A stretch of 64,000 nt of DNA. It comes from Tetrapyrgos nigripes (taxonomy: Eukaryota > Basidiomycota > Agaricomycetes > Agaricales > Campanellaceae). Location: the NCBI GenBank assembly GCA_013368315.1, contig JAACJM010000239.1, positions 1-64,000 of the forward strand, given 5' to 3'. This document shows, piece by piece, positions 22,001 through 31,800 of this stretch. How positions within the stretch are numbered: the first letter of the stretch is position 1; each line of letters starts with the position of its first letter. The notes under the pieces are model-generated. The model did not search any database. It worked only from the letters and a program-made list of their open reading frames with translations, and was not told the DNA's origin. The translations under genes and the position numbers were made by a program.

Positions 22001-23482
22001 TCCAACACATGGGCCTTTCTATTGAACAATAAGAAAACGCCAGTGCATGTAACTCGCCAATGGCTCGCCATGGTTGAGAATCAATACAAGTCTAAAGTCG
22101 AACAATGGATGTCCGATGCAGGGGGAGAATATGTCAAAGGTGCCTTCAGAGAAATGTTGAAAGACAAAGGCATCAAGATCCTACAAAGCGCGCCATACAC
22201 CCCCCAACAAAATGGTCGTGCTGAGCACCTCATGCGCACTATAATGGATAAGGCTGAGGCGATGCGCAAACACGCGTGTCTTCCTGATAGCTGGTGGGAA
22301 TTTTGTGTTACACATGCAGTGTATTTGTATACGCGCACTCCGATGCAGCAACATGACTGGATAACACCATATGAAGTTCTGGAAAAGAAAAAGCCTCGTA
22401 TGGATCACTTACGTGTACTTGGCTGCGGAGCATATGTCTTCGTTCCCACGAAAATTCAAAAGAACAAACTCGCTTCCAAAACAGAACTTATGACCTATCT
22501 TGGTCCTGCCCCTGGCAGACATGGTGATCTATTCATGAGAAAGAACAATGCATTATTCACTGCACCACAAGCAGTATTCGACGAAACTCTGTTTCCTCGA
22601 TGTGACAAAAGCACAACAAACTCTAAACGACTTCCTATAACGTCGAAAGACGTTCCAAACGATCCTAATGAGGATACTCCTCAAATGTTCAGTGAAGATG
22701 AAGACGAGCATTTTTACATACCACCCAACACACCTTCCAAAAGGAGACCTGATGTTCGGCATGACGATGCTAACAGACAGAGTCCGTGGAGATCACCACC
22801 GGAAACGCCACCTCCGAGATCTGAGTCTGAACCTGATACACCACCTCAGCTTCCACAGACACCTCCGAGGCGACCAAGGCAATCACCGAATCCGCCTCCT
22901 ACACCTAGACGACCTCAACGTGACAGGAGAGCACCAAAAACATTTGTACCAGACTCTAATCAAGCCTGGAGACAGGGGAGCACTCGGCCCCCTGGTGTGT
23001 GTGCACGTGATGCAGATAAACAGGTTGCAGCTGATAAACACGACACTGATAGAGCTGCAAGAAAACGTGAGGCATGGCGAGAGCTAAACCAGCCACACGG
23101 GCCTGCAGCCGCAGAACCACAGGATCCCGGTCCTAGTTCTGCAGGACAAAGTGACTCAGGAGACGCTGATGAAGGTCTCAGGCCACATTCATCCACATCA
23201 GACGATGAGAATTCTGCATCTAATACAGATGGGAACAATCTTTTAGAAGATCAGGCACAACTATGCCGGGAAGGGGGAGTACAGATGATAAATCTCTTGC
23301 TTAATAATGCAATTGACTCTAAATCTCCCCGCAAATGGACACTCCGAGAAATATCGCTCTTACCAGATAAAGAGCAAGAGGAATGGAAAATCACTTGCTG
23401 TGAAGAACTAGAGGTACTTCGCAGGCGCAGAACTTTCCAACTCATAGATTGTCCTGAGAATAGAAAAGTCATAAAAAACTGA
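19055..23482 (+). CDS. Copia gag-protease-integrase polyprotein, truncated at RT
   Basis: The start is ATG 19055 (MSSGSSFMSTVPEL), just after the proposed splice acceptor; an upstream in-frame ATG at 19031 would lie inside that intron. The gag opens with ELTGPNYTLWASKSKSWLQ, typical of Copia. A Gly/Arg-rich basic patch (about 19900-19960) stands where a CCHC knuckle is usual, and no knuckle is seen. About 350 residues of acidic, Ser-rich sequence follow. The protease motif is WLLDSGASAHY (21307). Integrase follows with the zinc site (DLAHQRAGHPS then ICHGCLEGK) and the D, D and E residues in LIHSDLKEF, WMSDAGGEY and QQNGRAEH. A Pro-rich spacer leads to RT, where the frame ends at 23482 through a small deletion. 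Confidence 0.9.
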   Translation: MSSGSSFMSTVPELTGPNYTLWASKSKSWLQSQGITYVLNTFKPGEIQIVGSTSPVPAPPAAPAGTTGGTTAAAAAATDDKGSDAGSPSPHFIAAASGSVADWEKDNDKAMGVIKLRVTQAIGVKIKNITTARVMWDTLKNLYGMPGAAEIFQNFKRAMNVEIPRNAHPGQTIDLIKMYLTRITNAGANTEIPMYLQYMIVINKLPPDIYAYIIARITQDDVDDFEHETLDSLRTHVVNTWEARGRKKSQSANATKIMAIKRKGKPPVFEEQQQQHHKGGSSAWRGKGQGRGNWRGRGKRAGEQTHQKQQAQSMGPIKLGHSHVIHAAKFFKETPTITVTEPSTKDVRKPFFSKSVKPFDRFFSSVQNAFKTTRDNGLKPNGELLKDLELAHMSHSEASTSTSIPRSSIISDGRSFMEQYYLQNLVAPYPPGYTFSHTDSNPEHDDDHWFAICDNKPVSNSWGAANWGTPQQEEAWNNFGWKHDKCVGTDDDAEMAEEDDRLSDSLISNVGSMNSEEFEKEKEESTKRLRMWEAGLVDMGDSDKENVNPNPRTLQECLQMVNNEMTQRWYSGEFDKEYNDGLEDLNQMSASNSSGWSQARSVTPLFEEISTSPCASNSGADSLPDLITPPSSSPDMDVISLRSDSEEEMISESWNDGRYYRYATPSFSSIVNRVSDTSHTVQMMSPVACELLLSHACNIFIHTAPLGSISPSIYNVPNILCPCGTYYSSCVNCKGKNTLINQKHYDNAWLLDSGASAHYTFDLTDFVESHKVDPISIQTANGVTKTNTAGTVIIQQGSRYFKVAPVYYVADLNQRLLSLGTFLQSDRVTVHGSDKMIMLMKHDKMTDVDRQLMRRRWLTFTKRSPEDTIYYLPHTKTDVASLADAMIYEINFDLAHQRAGHPSRDVLKHLRTHTNSWPEFNIPLQPPICHGCLEGKTPQRVYPPSESRASHPFELIHSDLKEFPTESYHKFNYMIIFLDDFTSNTWAFLLNNKKTPVHVTRQWLAMVENQYKSKVEQWMSDAGGEYVKGAFREMLKDKGIKILQSAPYTPQQNGRAEHLMRTIMDKAEAMRKHACLPDSWWEFCVTHAVYLYTRTPMQQHDWITPYEVLEKKKPRMDHLRVLGCGAYVFVPTKIQKNKLASKTELMTYLGPAPGRHGDLFMRKNNALFTAPQAVFDETLFPRCDKSTTNSKRLPITSKDVPNDPNEDTPQMFSEDEDEHFYIPPNTPSKRRPDVRHDDANRQSPWRSPPETPPPRSESEPDTPPQLPQTPPRRPRQSPNPPPTPRRPQRDRRAPKTFVPDSNQAWRQGSTRPPGVCARDADKQVAADKHDTDRAARKREAWRELNQPHGPAAAEPQDPGPSSAGQSDSGDADEGLRPHSSTSDDENSASNTDGNNLLEDQAQLCREGGVQMINLLLNNAIDSKSPRKWTLREISLLPDKEQEEWKITCCEELEVLRRRRTFQLIDCPENRKVIKN

Positions 23483-24850
23483 TGGTCGTAAGAAGGTGAG
23501 ACTCGTCGCTAAAGGTTTCTCACAGATTGAAGGTCTAGACTTCGATCAAGTCTTCTCTCCAGTTGTTCGCTTCGAGACGGTGTGCCTAGTCTTTGCATTG
23601 GCAGCCCTCAATAATTGGCACATCTCAGGTGTCGATGTTCATAGTGCCTATCTTTATGGCATACTCGAAGAAGAGATCTATATGGAACAACCAGAAAAGA
23701 ACGCAAAGTCATTCGACTACTTCGCACTCTATATGGACTTAAGCAAGCTGGTCTTGCTTGGTGGAAAGGTCTTGACAAGTCCATGGCAGAGCTTGGTTTC
23801 AAGCGAATCAACTCTGATGCCGGAATCTTCGTATATAATCAGAACGGTTACATCGTCATTGCCGTTGTCTATGTTGATGATGCCCTATTCTGTGGAACAG
23901 ACAAACAGCTAGTGCTCAAACTGAAGGCGAAATTTATGAAAAAATGGGAATGCAGGGATCTTGGCGATGCCAAAGAATTTCTTAGGATGAACATCGTCAG
24001 GAAAGGCAGCAAGATTTATCTTGATCAATGTGCCTACCTTGAGAAGGTACTAGAATGATGTGGTATGCAAAACGCGAAAGCTTCTGCTACTCCATTACCT
24101 GCAGGATATTATCCAATAAAAAACAAAGCCCCAGTCGACCCAGTCCTTCGACAGAAATACCAAACTGTCATTGGGTCTCTTCTTTACATCATGTTAGGAA
24201 CTTGTCCTGACATAGCCTTCGCCGTTACCAAAATGGCACAACACGCTGCAAATCCTTCAGATGATCATTTAGCTAAAGCTCTTTGGATTTGCCGTTACCT
24301 TCTTGGTACTCGACACTACACATTAGTGTATGACGGATCCAAGAAAAAGATCACTGAATCAGATCCATTAGGAACTGGTCTCGCTGCGTACACAGACTCT
24401 GATTGGGCATCAGACCCAAACGATCATCGATCACATACTGGCTTCTTCCTAACGTTAGCCTGTGGAACTTTCTACTGGGCCTCCAGAGCTCAAACCACAA
24501 CTGCGTTAAGTTCTACCGAAGCTGAGTATATGGCACTTAGCGACTGTAGTCGTCAAGTCATCTGGATAAAAGCTCTCTTAGAAGAACTTAACATTCAAAT
24601 GAAAGCTATCGATATCTATGGGGACAATCAAGGATCTATCTTTATCGCATCCAATCCTGTTACAGAACGACGTTCAAAACACATTGCTGTCAAATATCAC
24701 TTTATCCGTGAACATGTAGCAAACGAGAACGTAACAATAAAGTTCATAGAAGGAAGCGATAATCCTGCTGATATGTTTACAAAGAACCTTGGCAGACAAA
24801 AATTTGAGAAGTTTAGATCACAACTAGGACTTCAATTTTATACTAGTTGA
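23483..24850 (+). pseudogene. Copia reverse transcriptase and RNase H, disrupted
   Basis: After the break the RT continues as VRLVAKGFSQIEGLDFDQVF and HISGVDVHSAYLYG. A second small deletion with frame change lies near 23700, just after YMEQPE. The catalytic motif is intact (VVYVDDALFCG, 23868-23900). TGA at 24056-24058 splits RT from the last part (24065-24850), which carries GSLLYIMLGTCPDIAFAV, the RNase H motifs AAYTDSDWASD and LSSTEAEYMAL, and NPADMFTK near the end. All family motifs are present, so the loss of function rests on two short deletions and one stop. Confidence 0.9.
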
Positions 24851-24963
24851 GCCTTGGTATAATGTATCATAGAACCGTGGTAGAACGTATCTCAAATAAC
24901 AAAGATGAACCTCAGCTGCTTATAGCGCCTTTATGCTTACGTGCACTAATGGTGCAGCTTAGC

Positions 24964-24972
24964 AAGGGGGAG
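24964..24972 (+). other. Copia polypurine tract
   Basis: AAGGGGGAG abuts the TG of the 3' LTR. Confidence 0.85.
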
Positions 24973-25256
24973 TGTTGAATTGGCGAATTAGTAAGCAGCC
25001 ATCAACACTAGATTAGATATATATTAGATAGTAATCTAGTTAGTTACGCTTACTGTACATCAGTAGTTCTTAGATAAGTAGTCACATGTACTATCTAGAA
25101 CAGTATATAAGGGCTCGTAGATTGCCCTACAACAACAAGGATTTCCCTTAACACTCATCACTCTTAACCTCTAACAAACCGCTCTAACAAGCACCTTTAC
25201 ATCCCCAGGTAAGTATGCAGTTGCCACTACATATATAGAACATAGCCTGCTCAACA
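24973..25256 (+). repeat. Copia 3' LTR, 284 bp
   Basis: Same length as the 5' LTR, with about five substitutions; target duplication GACTC follows at 25257-25261. Confidence 0.95.
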
Positions 25257-25404
25257 GACTCTACTGTGGATAGGAATAAGTGGCTGCGCTTATCCACGCA
25301 CATTTGAGTTTCACTACACTTTGTTGAAGTCCATTTACAAGCTCTATGTATACTTTCACACCTCTCTACTATATTAGAAATGCCCATATGTATGTCATAC
25401 ATTG

Positions 25405-26489
25405 TTAAACTTGAATATTTACTGGTACCTGGGCCATGCCCGCAGGCCCGCAGGGGGTACCTGCAGATTTCCCTATACCGTACTGAACCAGAAGTAGCAA
25501 GCGGCTCCACACCATTGTCATCGCAATACCTCTTAAATTGAGAGTCGGCAGTCGATTCTCCCTGAACTTTTGTACGTCCTGGGATGGCTTTGTAACAGAG
25601 GTAAACGGGTCGGCCTGTTCAAAGTGGTCTACCTGTTGATCTGCTTTGCGCTTGTCAGAAATCCCGTCCGTAATATCAAAGTCACTTGTGAAAGCTGCAA
25701 GTGCACAGAAGACAAATACTTGGAAGAAGATGAAGGCTCAGTGCAACCAATCGGACTGGCGAAAACGAACGCTATAGGCAACCTGGCTGGCCCAGACCCA
25801 CCACACCAATGCAAAGAAACTCAGATAGGACCAAACGTTCTAGGAATTCGAATTAAGAATATGAGTAAGACTGTCGATGATTAAGGAAATTTCTTACTGT
25901 AGCTTCCATGATTGGTGTTCCATCTCTAAAGGCGATGGAATCATTCAGACAAACGCTCAGCTGGGATACAGAGGCTCACTCACGTCAAACTAGCAAAGGC
26001 TGTCGTCATGGCTACCCCGAGCAGCTAAAATCCTACGTCAGATGGGAAGAACCTATCTTCTCCAGAGACTCCGACAAACCAGATTGCTCCAAGGTATTTC
26101 AGCGGGAGAGACTGAGAGTTCCTCAGGCTTCAAGATCTGTGGGAGACACCCAAGGTTAGTCTAGTGTCCAGTGTCAGAAAGGAGAGTGGTCCTGCTAACC
26201 GGATCTGATGAGGAAGCATCAGTAAACAGTGAACGCGTAAAAGGTACAAGGCTTGCTTTTCTCTGCTTTGCTAATGTATCCCTGCTCGAATAGGTAACGT
26301 CAGTCAAGCCCACCCAGCCAAGGGAGCGGCCGTGGGGAATCGGATAGTGGCTACTCACCTCAGATCCACTGCAGGCTCCTTGAGAAAACTGGGTCGAGTT
26401 GAAACTTGATTGGCTTTGGTCGTGTCTGTGAGCATGGAGTTGTCCTTGTCTATCGACTCCACGTCCGTGCTTCGAGTTTGTCCGGGCAT
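25405..26489 (-). pseudogene. truncated duplicate of the LtrA-type gene, chimeric 3' end
   Basis: Six exons align with those of the full gene at 50515-53087: 26489-26359, 26281-26200, 26136-26080, 26024-25984, 25925-25898 and 25839 onward. They have the same intron phases and mostly the same lengths; exon 2 is four codons longer. Similarity stops at 25481, in the middle of exon 6. The frame then runs 26 codons into unrelated repeat sequence and stops at 25405-25407, giving 774 nt (257 aa) in frame. It keeps WSNLLLGVAMTTAF, VWWVWASQVAY and RLLLLVQY but lacks the last four exons, with most membrane helices. No stop or frameshift is seen, so a short chimeric protein is possible. Exon 1 differs strongly from the full copy. 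Confidence 0.85.
25424..25461. repeat. GGTACC-bounded hairpin at the duplication breakpoint
   Basis: GGTACC at 25424 and 25456 flank a CCCGCAGG-type core. The sequence resembles the GCGGGTAC element at 17308-18007 and lies within 20 bp of the end of LtrA similarity. Confidence 0.5.
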
Positions 26490-27219
26490 TCTAGTTGACA
26501 CTGAAGGCAGTGGATGGTCCCTCAAGTGACGGCGAAAAAGAAGGAAGAAGGGGTGATCATCGATCTGTCTGGCCTAGCGAGGCTTTATGTGTAAGGTAGT
26601 AAAGTTCAGGCGTCTACCCGCATTGGTCGTGTATCTGACAATAACCCAAACATAGACGAAAAAATCTTGCGAATCACATCAGTAGTTGGAATGACTGGGG
26701 CAAAGGGCCATCGCTTCGCATGGCAAATTACGAGGCCCTTTCACGTAGTCTAACTCAGGTTATGCAGAAGGGAGGGAGGATTGGTAGAAAGTGAGAGGGA
26801 AGAAGGGCGTTAAGCAGACCGATTTGACACGCTAGCATGACGTCGTGGTTATTGACGTCAACAGTTCTTGGATCTGGTCCAGACCGAGTCTGGACATTCC
26901 GGTTGTCAGGAAGGGTAAAGACCGGCTGTGGCAATGAAAAGGGGTGGGAGTTTGAGGTCGTGGTAATATTTTCGAGGTCGACATAAGTTAACTCGGCCTT
27001 TAAGAGGCCTCGTAATGAGCGTTAATCTTGAACCTAATATAGACGGTACCGGTCGTAGGAATTTTGGGAGCAGGCACTACTGCATCCTAGGCTCATACTG
27101 AGAAAGTATGGTGTTCATTCTGTTAAAAAAATAAATTCCGAGTCAGTGATGAGTATCCGAGTTGCACATTAAGGGATGTCCGCGCTCCAAAGCAAGTCTA
27201 CCAAGTTGGAAGGTTGTTT
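26490..27219. other. intergenic, upstream of the LtrA fragment
   Basis: No gene seen. It would contain the promoter of the fragment. Confidence 0.5.
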
Positions 27220-27358
27220 GACTTCCACTTTCCGACTTCCACTTTCCGACTTCCACTTTTCTGACTCCAACTTTTCGGACTCCACTTTTCGGACTCCACT
27301 TTTCGGACTCCACTCTTCGGACTCCAACTTTTTCGACGTGACTTTCCGACTTCTGACT
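27220..27358. repeat. minisatellite, about 13-14 bp unit
   Basis: Runs of GACTTCCACTTTCC and GGACTCCACTTTTC units, about nine in a row with small changes. Open frames across it in both senses are a by-product of the repeat. Related phrases flank it in opposite sense (CCAAGTTGGAAG on the left, CTTCCAAAGTGG on the right), hinting at a small inverted-repeat element. Confidence 0.75.
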
Positions 27359-28378
27359 TTTGATTTTGCAACTTCCAAAGTGGACTGATTTCTCAGACAT
27401 TGTCCTCCTTCCACAGGTACTCAACAAAAGTAATACTGTATTGATAGCAGATCAAAATTTCCTTTGTAATGTACTGGTAACTAGCTAATAGATGTCCCAA
27501 TCAAAGCCACTATAGAAATGAATGGATACTAGCCTTGGATCAAAACTAGAGTAAAGGAGAGTACATAAAACAATCAGGTCTATGAATGAGCCTGGAATAA
27601 GGAAAATATTACCATCTACTAAACATCCTTCTTGAATAGTGATGTGCGGGCCAGGGCTTAAAGCCCGAGCCCGGCCCAATGCTAGGGCTTAGAGAGCCTG
27701 ATGGCCGGGCTTGAAATCTGGGAAGCCTGAAGCCCCGGGCCTGTGGGATATTTCCTATTTAGGAATTAACATACTCAATGGCAAGTTTTACACTTGACAA
27801 CAGCTCATATTCAATGACGATATAACTGGTGCAGGGCTGGCCCCTCTGGTGCGGCACAGCCCACTACCATTTGCGCTGGTCTGCTTAGTCGCATACATTT
27901 GCCATTGCGATACAATCCTAGTTAACACTATAAGCAATACTGAAAACAAACCAAAAAGTAAACGACATCTGTTGAAATTAAATAGCTAGTGTGGCCTTCA
28001 CTTGACCCACTTGCACCATGGTATGTGAAGGCTCCCATTTCTCCAGAATGCTACGTGTGGCCACTACTCCTACTTTCTTCAAATGCCTAGCAGAGGGTAA
28101 TTGTTGGTGCCATCATTAGGCCCTGTTTCCAATGGGAAGGCGATCGACTATGATAGCATGGCAGACACCCAAAAAGGAAACTGCATGTGATGAGTGCAAA
28201 ATTGGTGCAAAACAAGCCACTCAAGATTTGGGGAGCATTTAGGTGTTAAGACCCTCTACCTATTGTCATGACGTCTATATTTAGTACTATTTATTTCTTC
28301 TTATCTCCGTATCCTTGGATCTTTATACCATATGACTCTTGTTCCACATGATATGCACCGGACCTTTCATTTCTCCGA
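27359..28378. other. intergenic with a GC-rich hAT-end-like patch
   Basis: At 27640-27745 a TAGTGATGTGCGGGCC start is followed by nested GGGCTT/AAGCCC and CCCGAGCCCGG inverted repeats. This resembles the end of an hAT element, but the other end is not found. No coding sequence is seen. Confidence 0.35.
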
Positions 28379-28465
28379 TACAGCTTCGATACAGCTTCTT
28401 GACAGCTTCCTTTATAGCTTCCTTTACAGCTTTCCTTACAGCCTCCCTTACAGCTTTACTTTTAC
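28379..28465. repeat. short tandem repeat ACAGCTTC(N)
   Basis: Seven or eight imperfect copies of TACAGCTTC/TACAGCTTT, each 9-16 bp apart. Confidence 0.6.
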
Positions 28466-28512
28466 ATATATAAACCCTGTCCTGACACCTGGTTCCCCAT
28501 CTCAATCTCTTT

Positions 28513-28663
28513 GTCGTTGGGACCAGGTGTGTATTCCCCTTTTCATTACTTCTTTCACCTTTACTGATGGACACTGTAGTTCCAGTACTTACTGCTGTCT
28601 GTTAGGTATTTAATACATTCTTCGTCGTTGGGACCAGTTCCAGTACTTACTGCTGTCTGTTAG
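28513..28663. repeat. two-part direct duplication
   Basis: GTCGTTGGGACCAG occurs at 28513 and 28624, and a 27-bp phrase beginning GTTCCAGTACTTACTG occurs at 28579 and 28637. The second copy has the two parts fused, the first has them 52 bp apart, so the segment has been duplicated and rearranged. Confidence 0.65.
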
Positions 28664-28899
28664 TCAAGCCGAGCCTGTAGCTCCTTGTTATCGCTATCTA
28701 AGCGCTTGCCTCTTTGTGACACCTATACAGTAGTGGGAATAATTCTTGTTGTCAAATGGAGCTATCATAGGTGTTCTACTGCTGAAATGTACCACTGTGT
28801 ATGCCTGTAATTGCTTCACAATACCACACTAAGCCAGATCATGGTCTGAATTTATGTTGGATTGCTTAACCAAGAATAATAAGAAATCAATGATTCATG

Positions 28900-31800
28900 T
28901 ACTTTGTACCTCCATATCAGCTGGAATAGTGAATGAAATTTCGTGGTCTTGCAGCATAGCATCAAGCACAAACTGATTCATCTCTCCAGAATTTACAAGG
29001 AAATGTTCAGTGTTGAATTCGTCAACCCCACTACTAGTAGAACCAATGGTTTCTGATGGTACATCTAACAATATATTCAGAAACAAATGTAGAAAGCAAG
29101 GTAGTACTACACACCAAGATTAAATTCAGATGATAATTGTGGCTTGTTGAGTGTGACAGAGTCTGGGCTGGAATCAGTCTGTATCATTCCAAAATCTATT
29201 GGTACAAACATTGAAGATTGAGCCTGAGTAAAAGAGATCTCTACAATGCCATGAGATGAGCATACCACGTTCAACGTTGAATGGTGGTGTAAGTTGCATA
29301 TCTGTTTCAATTCCATTTGAATTTGAAGTGCTGGCAGAAACTAAGATATTAGTCAGAGATGCAGACCTAAAGACAAATACTAAATTGGGACATACCAGGT
29401 TCAATTTCAAAAGGTGGCGTAACTGCTCTACTGTCACTGGAGACTGAAGCAGAATCTAAATATGGAAAGACAAGTGGTGATCGATGATTGATAGGAATGA
29501 GTGTAAGTGGTCATTACCATTGATATCAAGGTGTGCTTCAGCCACCCTGACTCGCCTCCCACTAATTTTTACCCCCTTTAAATTAGCGAATTCCTTCAAA
29601 TGATCAATGTCCTGTTTGAGCTCTTGCTGCTGCTTGTCAAGCCCACCCCATAGAGCTGTTTCTTGTTTCACCGCTTCAGATAAATCTTTGAACTGCTGTG
29701 ATTGATCAGCAGTTTGTTCAGTTTGGGGAATGGCTTGAATGGAATTAGTGTGCTTTTGTGAGCTCTTTGTCGCTTTAATGATTCCTGTCTCTTCTTGCTG
29801 TACTTGTCATACTCAGACTTCATATCTTGCAAAGCCTTGATGTTTGCATCACGATTCTGGCGCTTTTGAGTAGTCCAGACTTTCCGCTGAGCCAAAAGCT
29901 TCTCTTGATGCACAGCAGTATTCTGTCATGATGCCAAAAGTCCAGATACTTCCGTGAGCTGAAATTCTCCCACTTTTTCGTCGTCACATTGCCTTGCCCT
30001 TGATTCAGTGAATGAATACATATATAAGCATGGACACCCATAAAAAATAAGGATACTTACTCCAGAACAGCTTCTACCAATGTTTTTTGAGTACCAGTCT
30101 CTGCATTTCGACCTGCATGGGCACCTTCCACCATATTAGTATTATCAGACGTCAGGTCCCACACTTCATTGCTCATTTTTGAGAGGTAGCGATTGAATGC
30201 AGGCAAGAGCCATGAATGCAATCATTTTTGCACATACCAATCTGATATAAGGACATTAGCCATAATAATTTGAGCAGATCAAAAAACACAGGCTCACTCT
30301 GAAGCAAAGGGTCAGAATGATTCTGACAGAATTTATGCCAGCTTTGAATTTCTTCATCGGCTTTGAGACCTCGAAAAGATTTAAGACACTTGATATCATC
30401 CTTTGATACTGCCACTGAGAGTTTGTCGATGTTCCTGGTCAATCAATGCAATAATACATAAGGAAGGATAAAAGGCAATAAAAATGATCAACTTGCTGCT
30501 CGTAATGGACACCGCACAGTTTGAGGACATGCAAGACAATGTCTGATGGATCATCTGTGCTGATCCCACTCAATGCTGGATTATTTAATTTGAGAAGGAA
30601 GTCTCCAAGTCCCAAAGTCTGTGCAGGTTCACTATCAAGGATAATCGCGAGTAGATTACCATCAGGTGGGTTCAGAGCTCGGAACTTGAGTGGAGATCCT
30701 GTAGTAGACTGGACAGCTTTGTCCAACTCAGTAAATAGATAGAAGAAAGCTGTCCTCTCAAATGAGTTGCAGTACAGACTTTCAAGTGTGAACCCTACAC
30801 AATGGAACATTAGCATACCATACATTGAAATGATTCAAACAACACAACAGTAAAGATACTTACTGCAACTGTATCAATCAGAGTAAGCCACCACTTCCCA
30901 TTCATTAAACTCCTCAGAGGCAACATGCTTGAATGTAAAGTCTGCTTGAAGTTCTTGGACTTTGTGTACCAGAGGAGCAAGACCGGAATGCATAGTCACT
31001 GCAATCTTGATATGGCCATGACAGATGACTGAGTGAATATAGCACTTTGATGGTGGGAGTTTGGAGTCATGCTGCTCAAACTCATACACCAGTCCTAGTA
31101 GTAGTGATCAGTCTTTCAAATTGCCAAAGAAGAACAATGAACAATTAATACCATCCCAGTGCAGACCCTTTGGAAACCGTTCTGCTTTGACATTAAGAAT
31201 CTCTTGTCTTACAAGCCATTTATCAATGTATACTGGACTGCCTTGGGTAAGGGTGACTCCTTCCTCTTCCACAATATTGGATGTTGTTTTGGCTAAATAA
31301 AAAACTTGATGAGTGCAATGGACATTGGAAGTGGAGTTAAGAATTCACCATTCAAGAGACGCCCTGGAGTCAATCCTACAACTCCTGCAGCATTGATCAT
31401 ACATTGAATTTGGAGACGGTCATCCTGCCCAGGCTTGATATTCAGATAGACTGGATGATTATGAGGATTTCATAGAAGCACAAACGCAAACCGCGTGCTC
31501 TCATCAGCAGGAATGAACATGATCATTTTAGTGGGGCAAGGCCTCGCAATCATGTGTCCCTTCTGAGAGAAACCATTGATGACATGAGAGAAGGCTAAGG
31601 TTAATCAATAAATATCTTATTGAGATCAAGTAATACAATGTTCAATACTACTTACAACAGTGAGCTGCACGATGCTTTGGATGATTCACATTGCTACACT
31701 TGCCCTCCAAGGCATCCACATCAGAACATGTTAACTTCCCACCACTCTGCATCATTCCCATAAAAACATGTGGGTCAATCCCAGGAGCAATCAGTAGCCA

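Larger units (their letters stand above)
18445..25256 (+). mobile_element. Copia-type LTR retrotransposon, young but defective
   Basis: The element is 6812 bp with two 284-bp LTRs (TGTTGAATTGGC...TGCTCAACA) that differ at about five positions, four of them CpG/CpA, and a perfect 5-bp duplication GACTC (18440-18444 and 25257-25261). Coding order is gag, protease, integrase, RT, RNase H, the Ty1/Copia order. A half-tRNA-type primer site follows the 5' LTR and a purine tract precedes the 3' LTR. Near-identical LTRs mean recent insertion, yet the RT region has two small deletions and one CGA-to-TGA-type stop, so it probably moved with enzymes supplied by another copy. Confidence 0.95.

Noticed and set aside
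20222..23238. Long minus-strand frames across the Copia polyprotein
   Set aside because: Shadows of the plus-strand coding region; motifs are all on the plus strand.
27143..27427. Lys/Glu/Ser/Val-repeat open frames on the minus strand
   Set aside because: Produced by the 13-14 bp minisatellite; no start context, no neighbours in frame.
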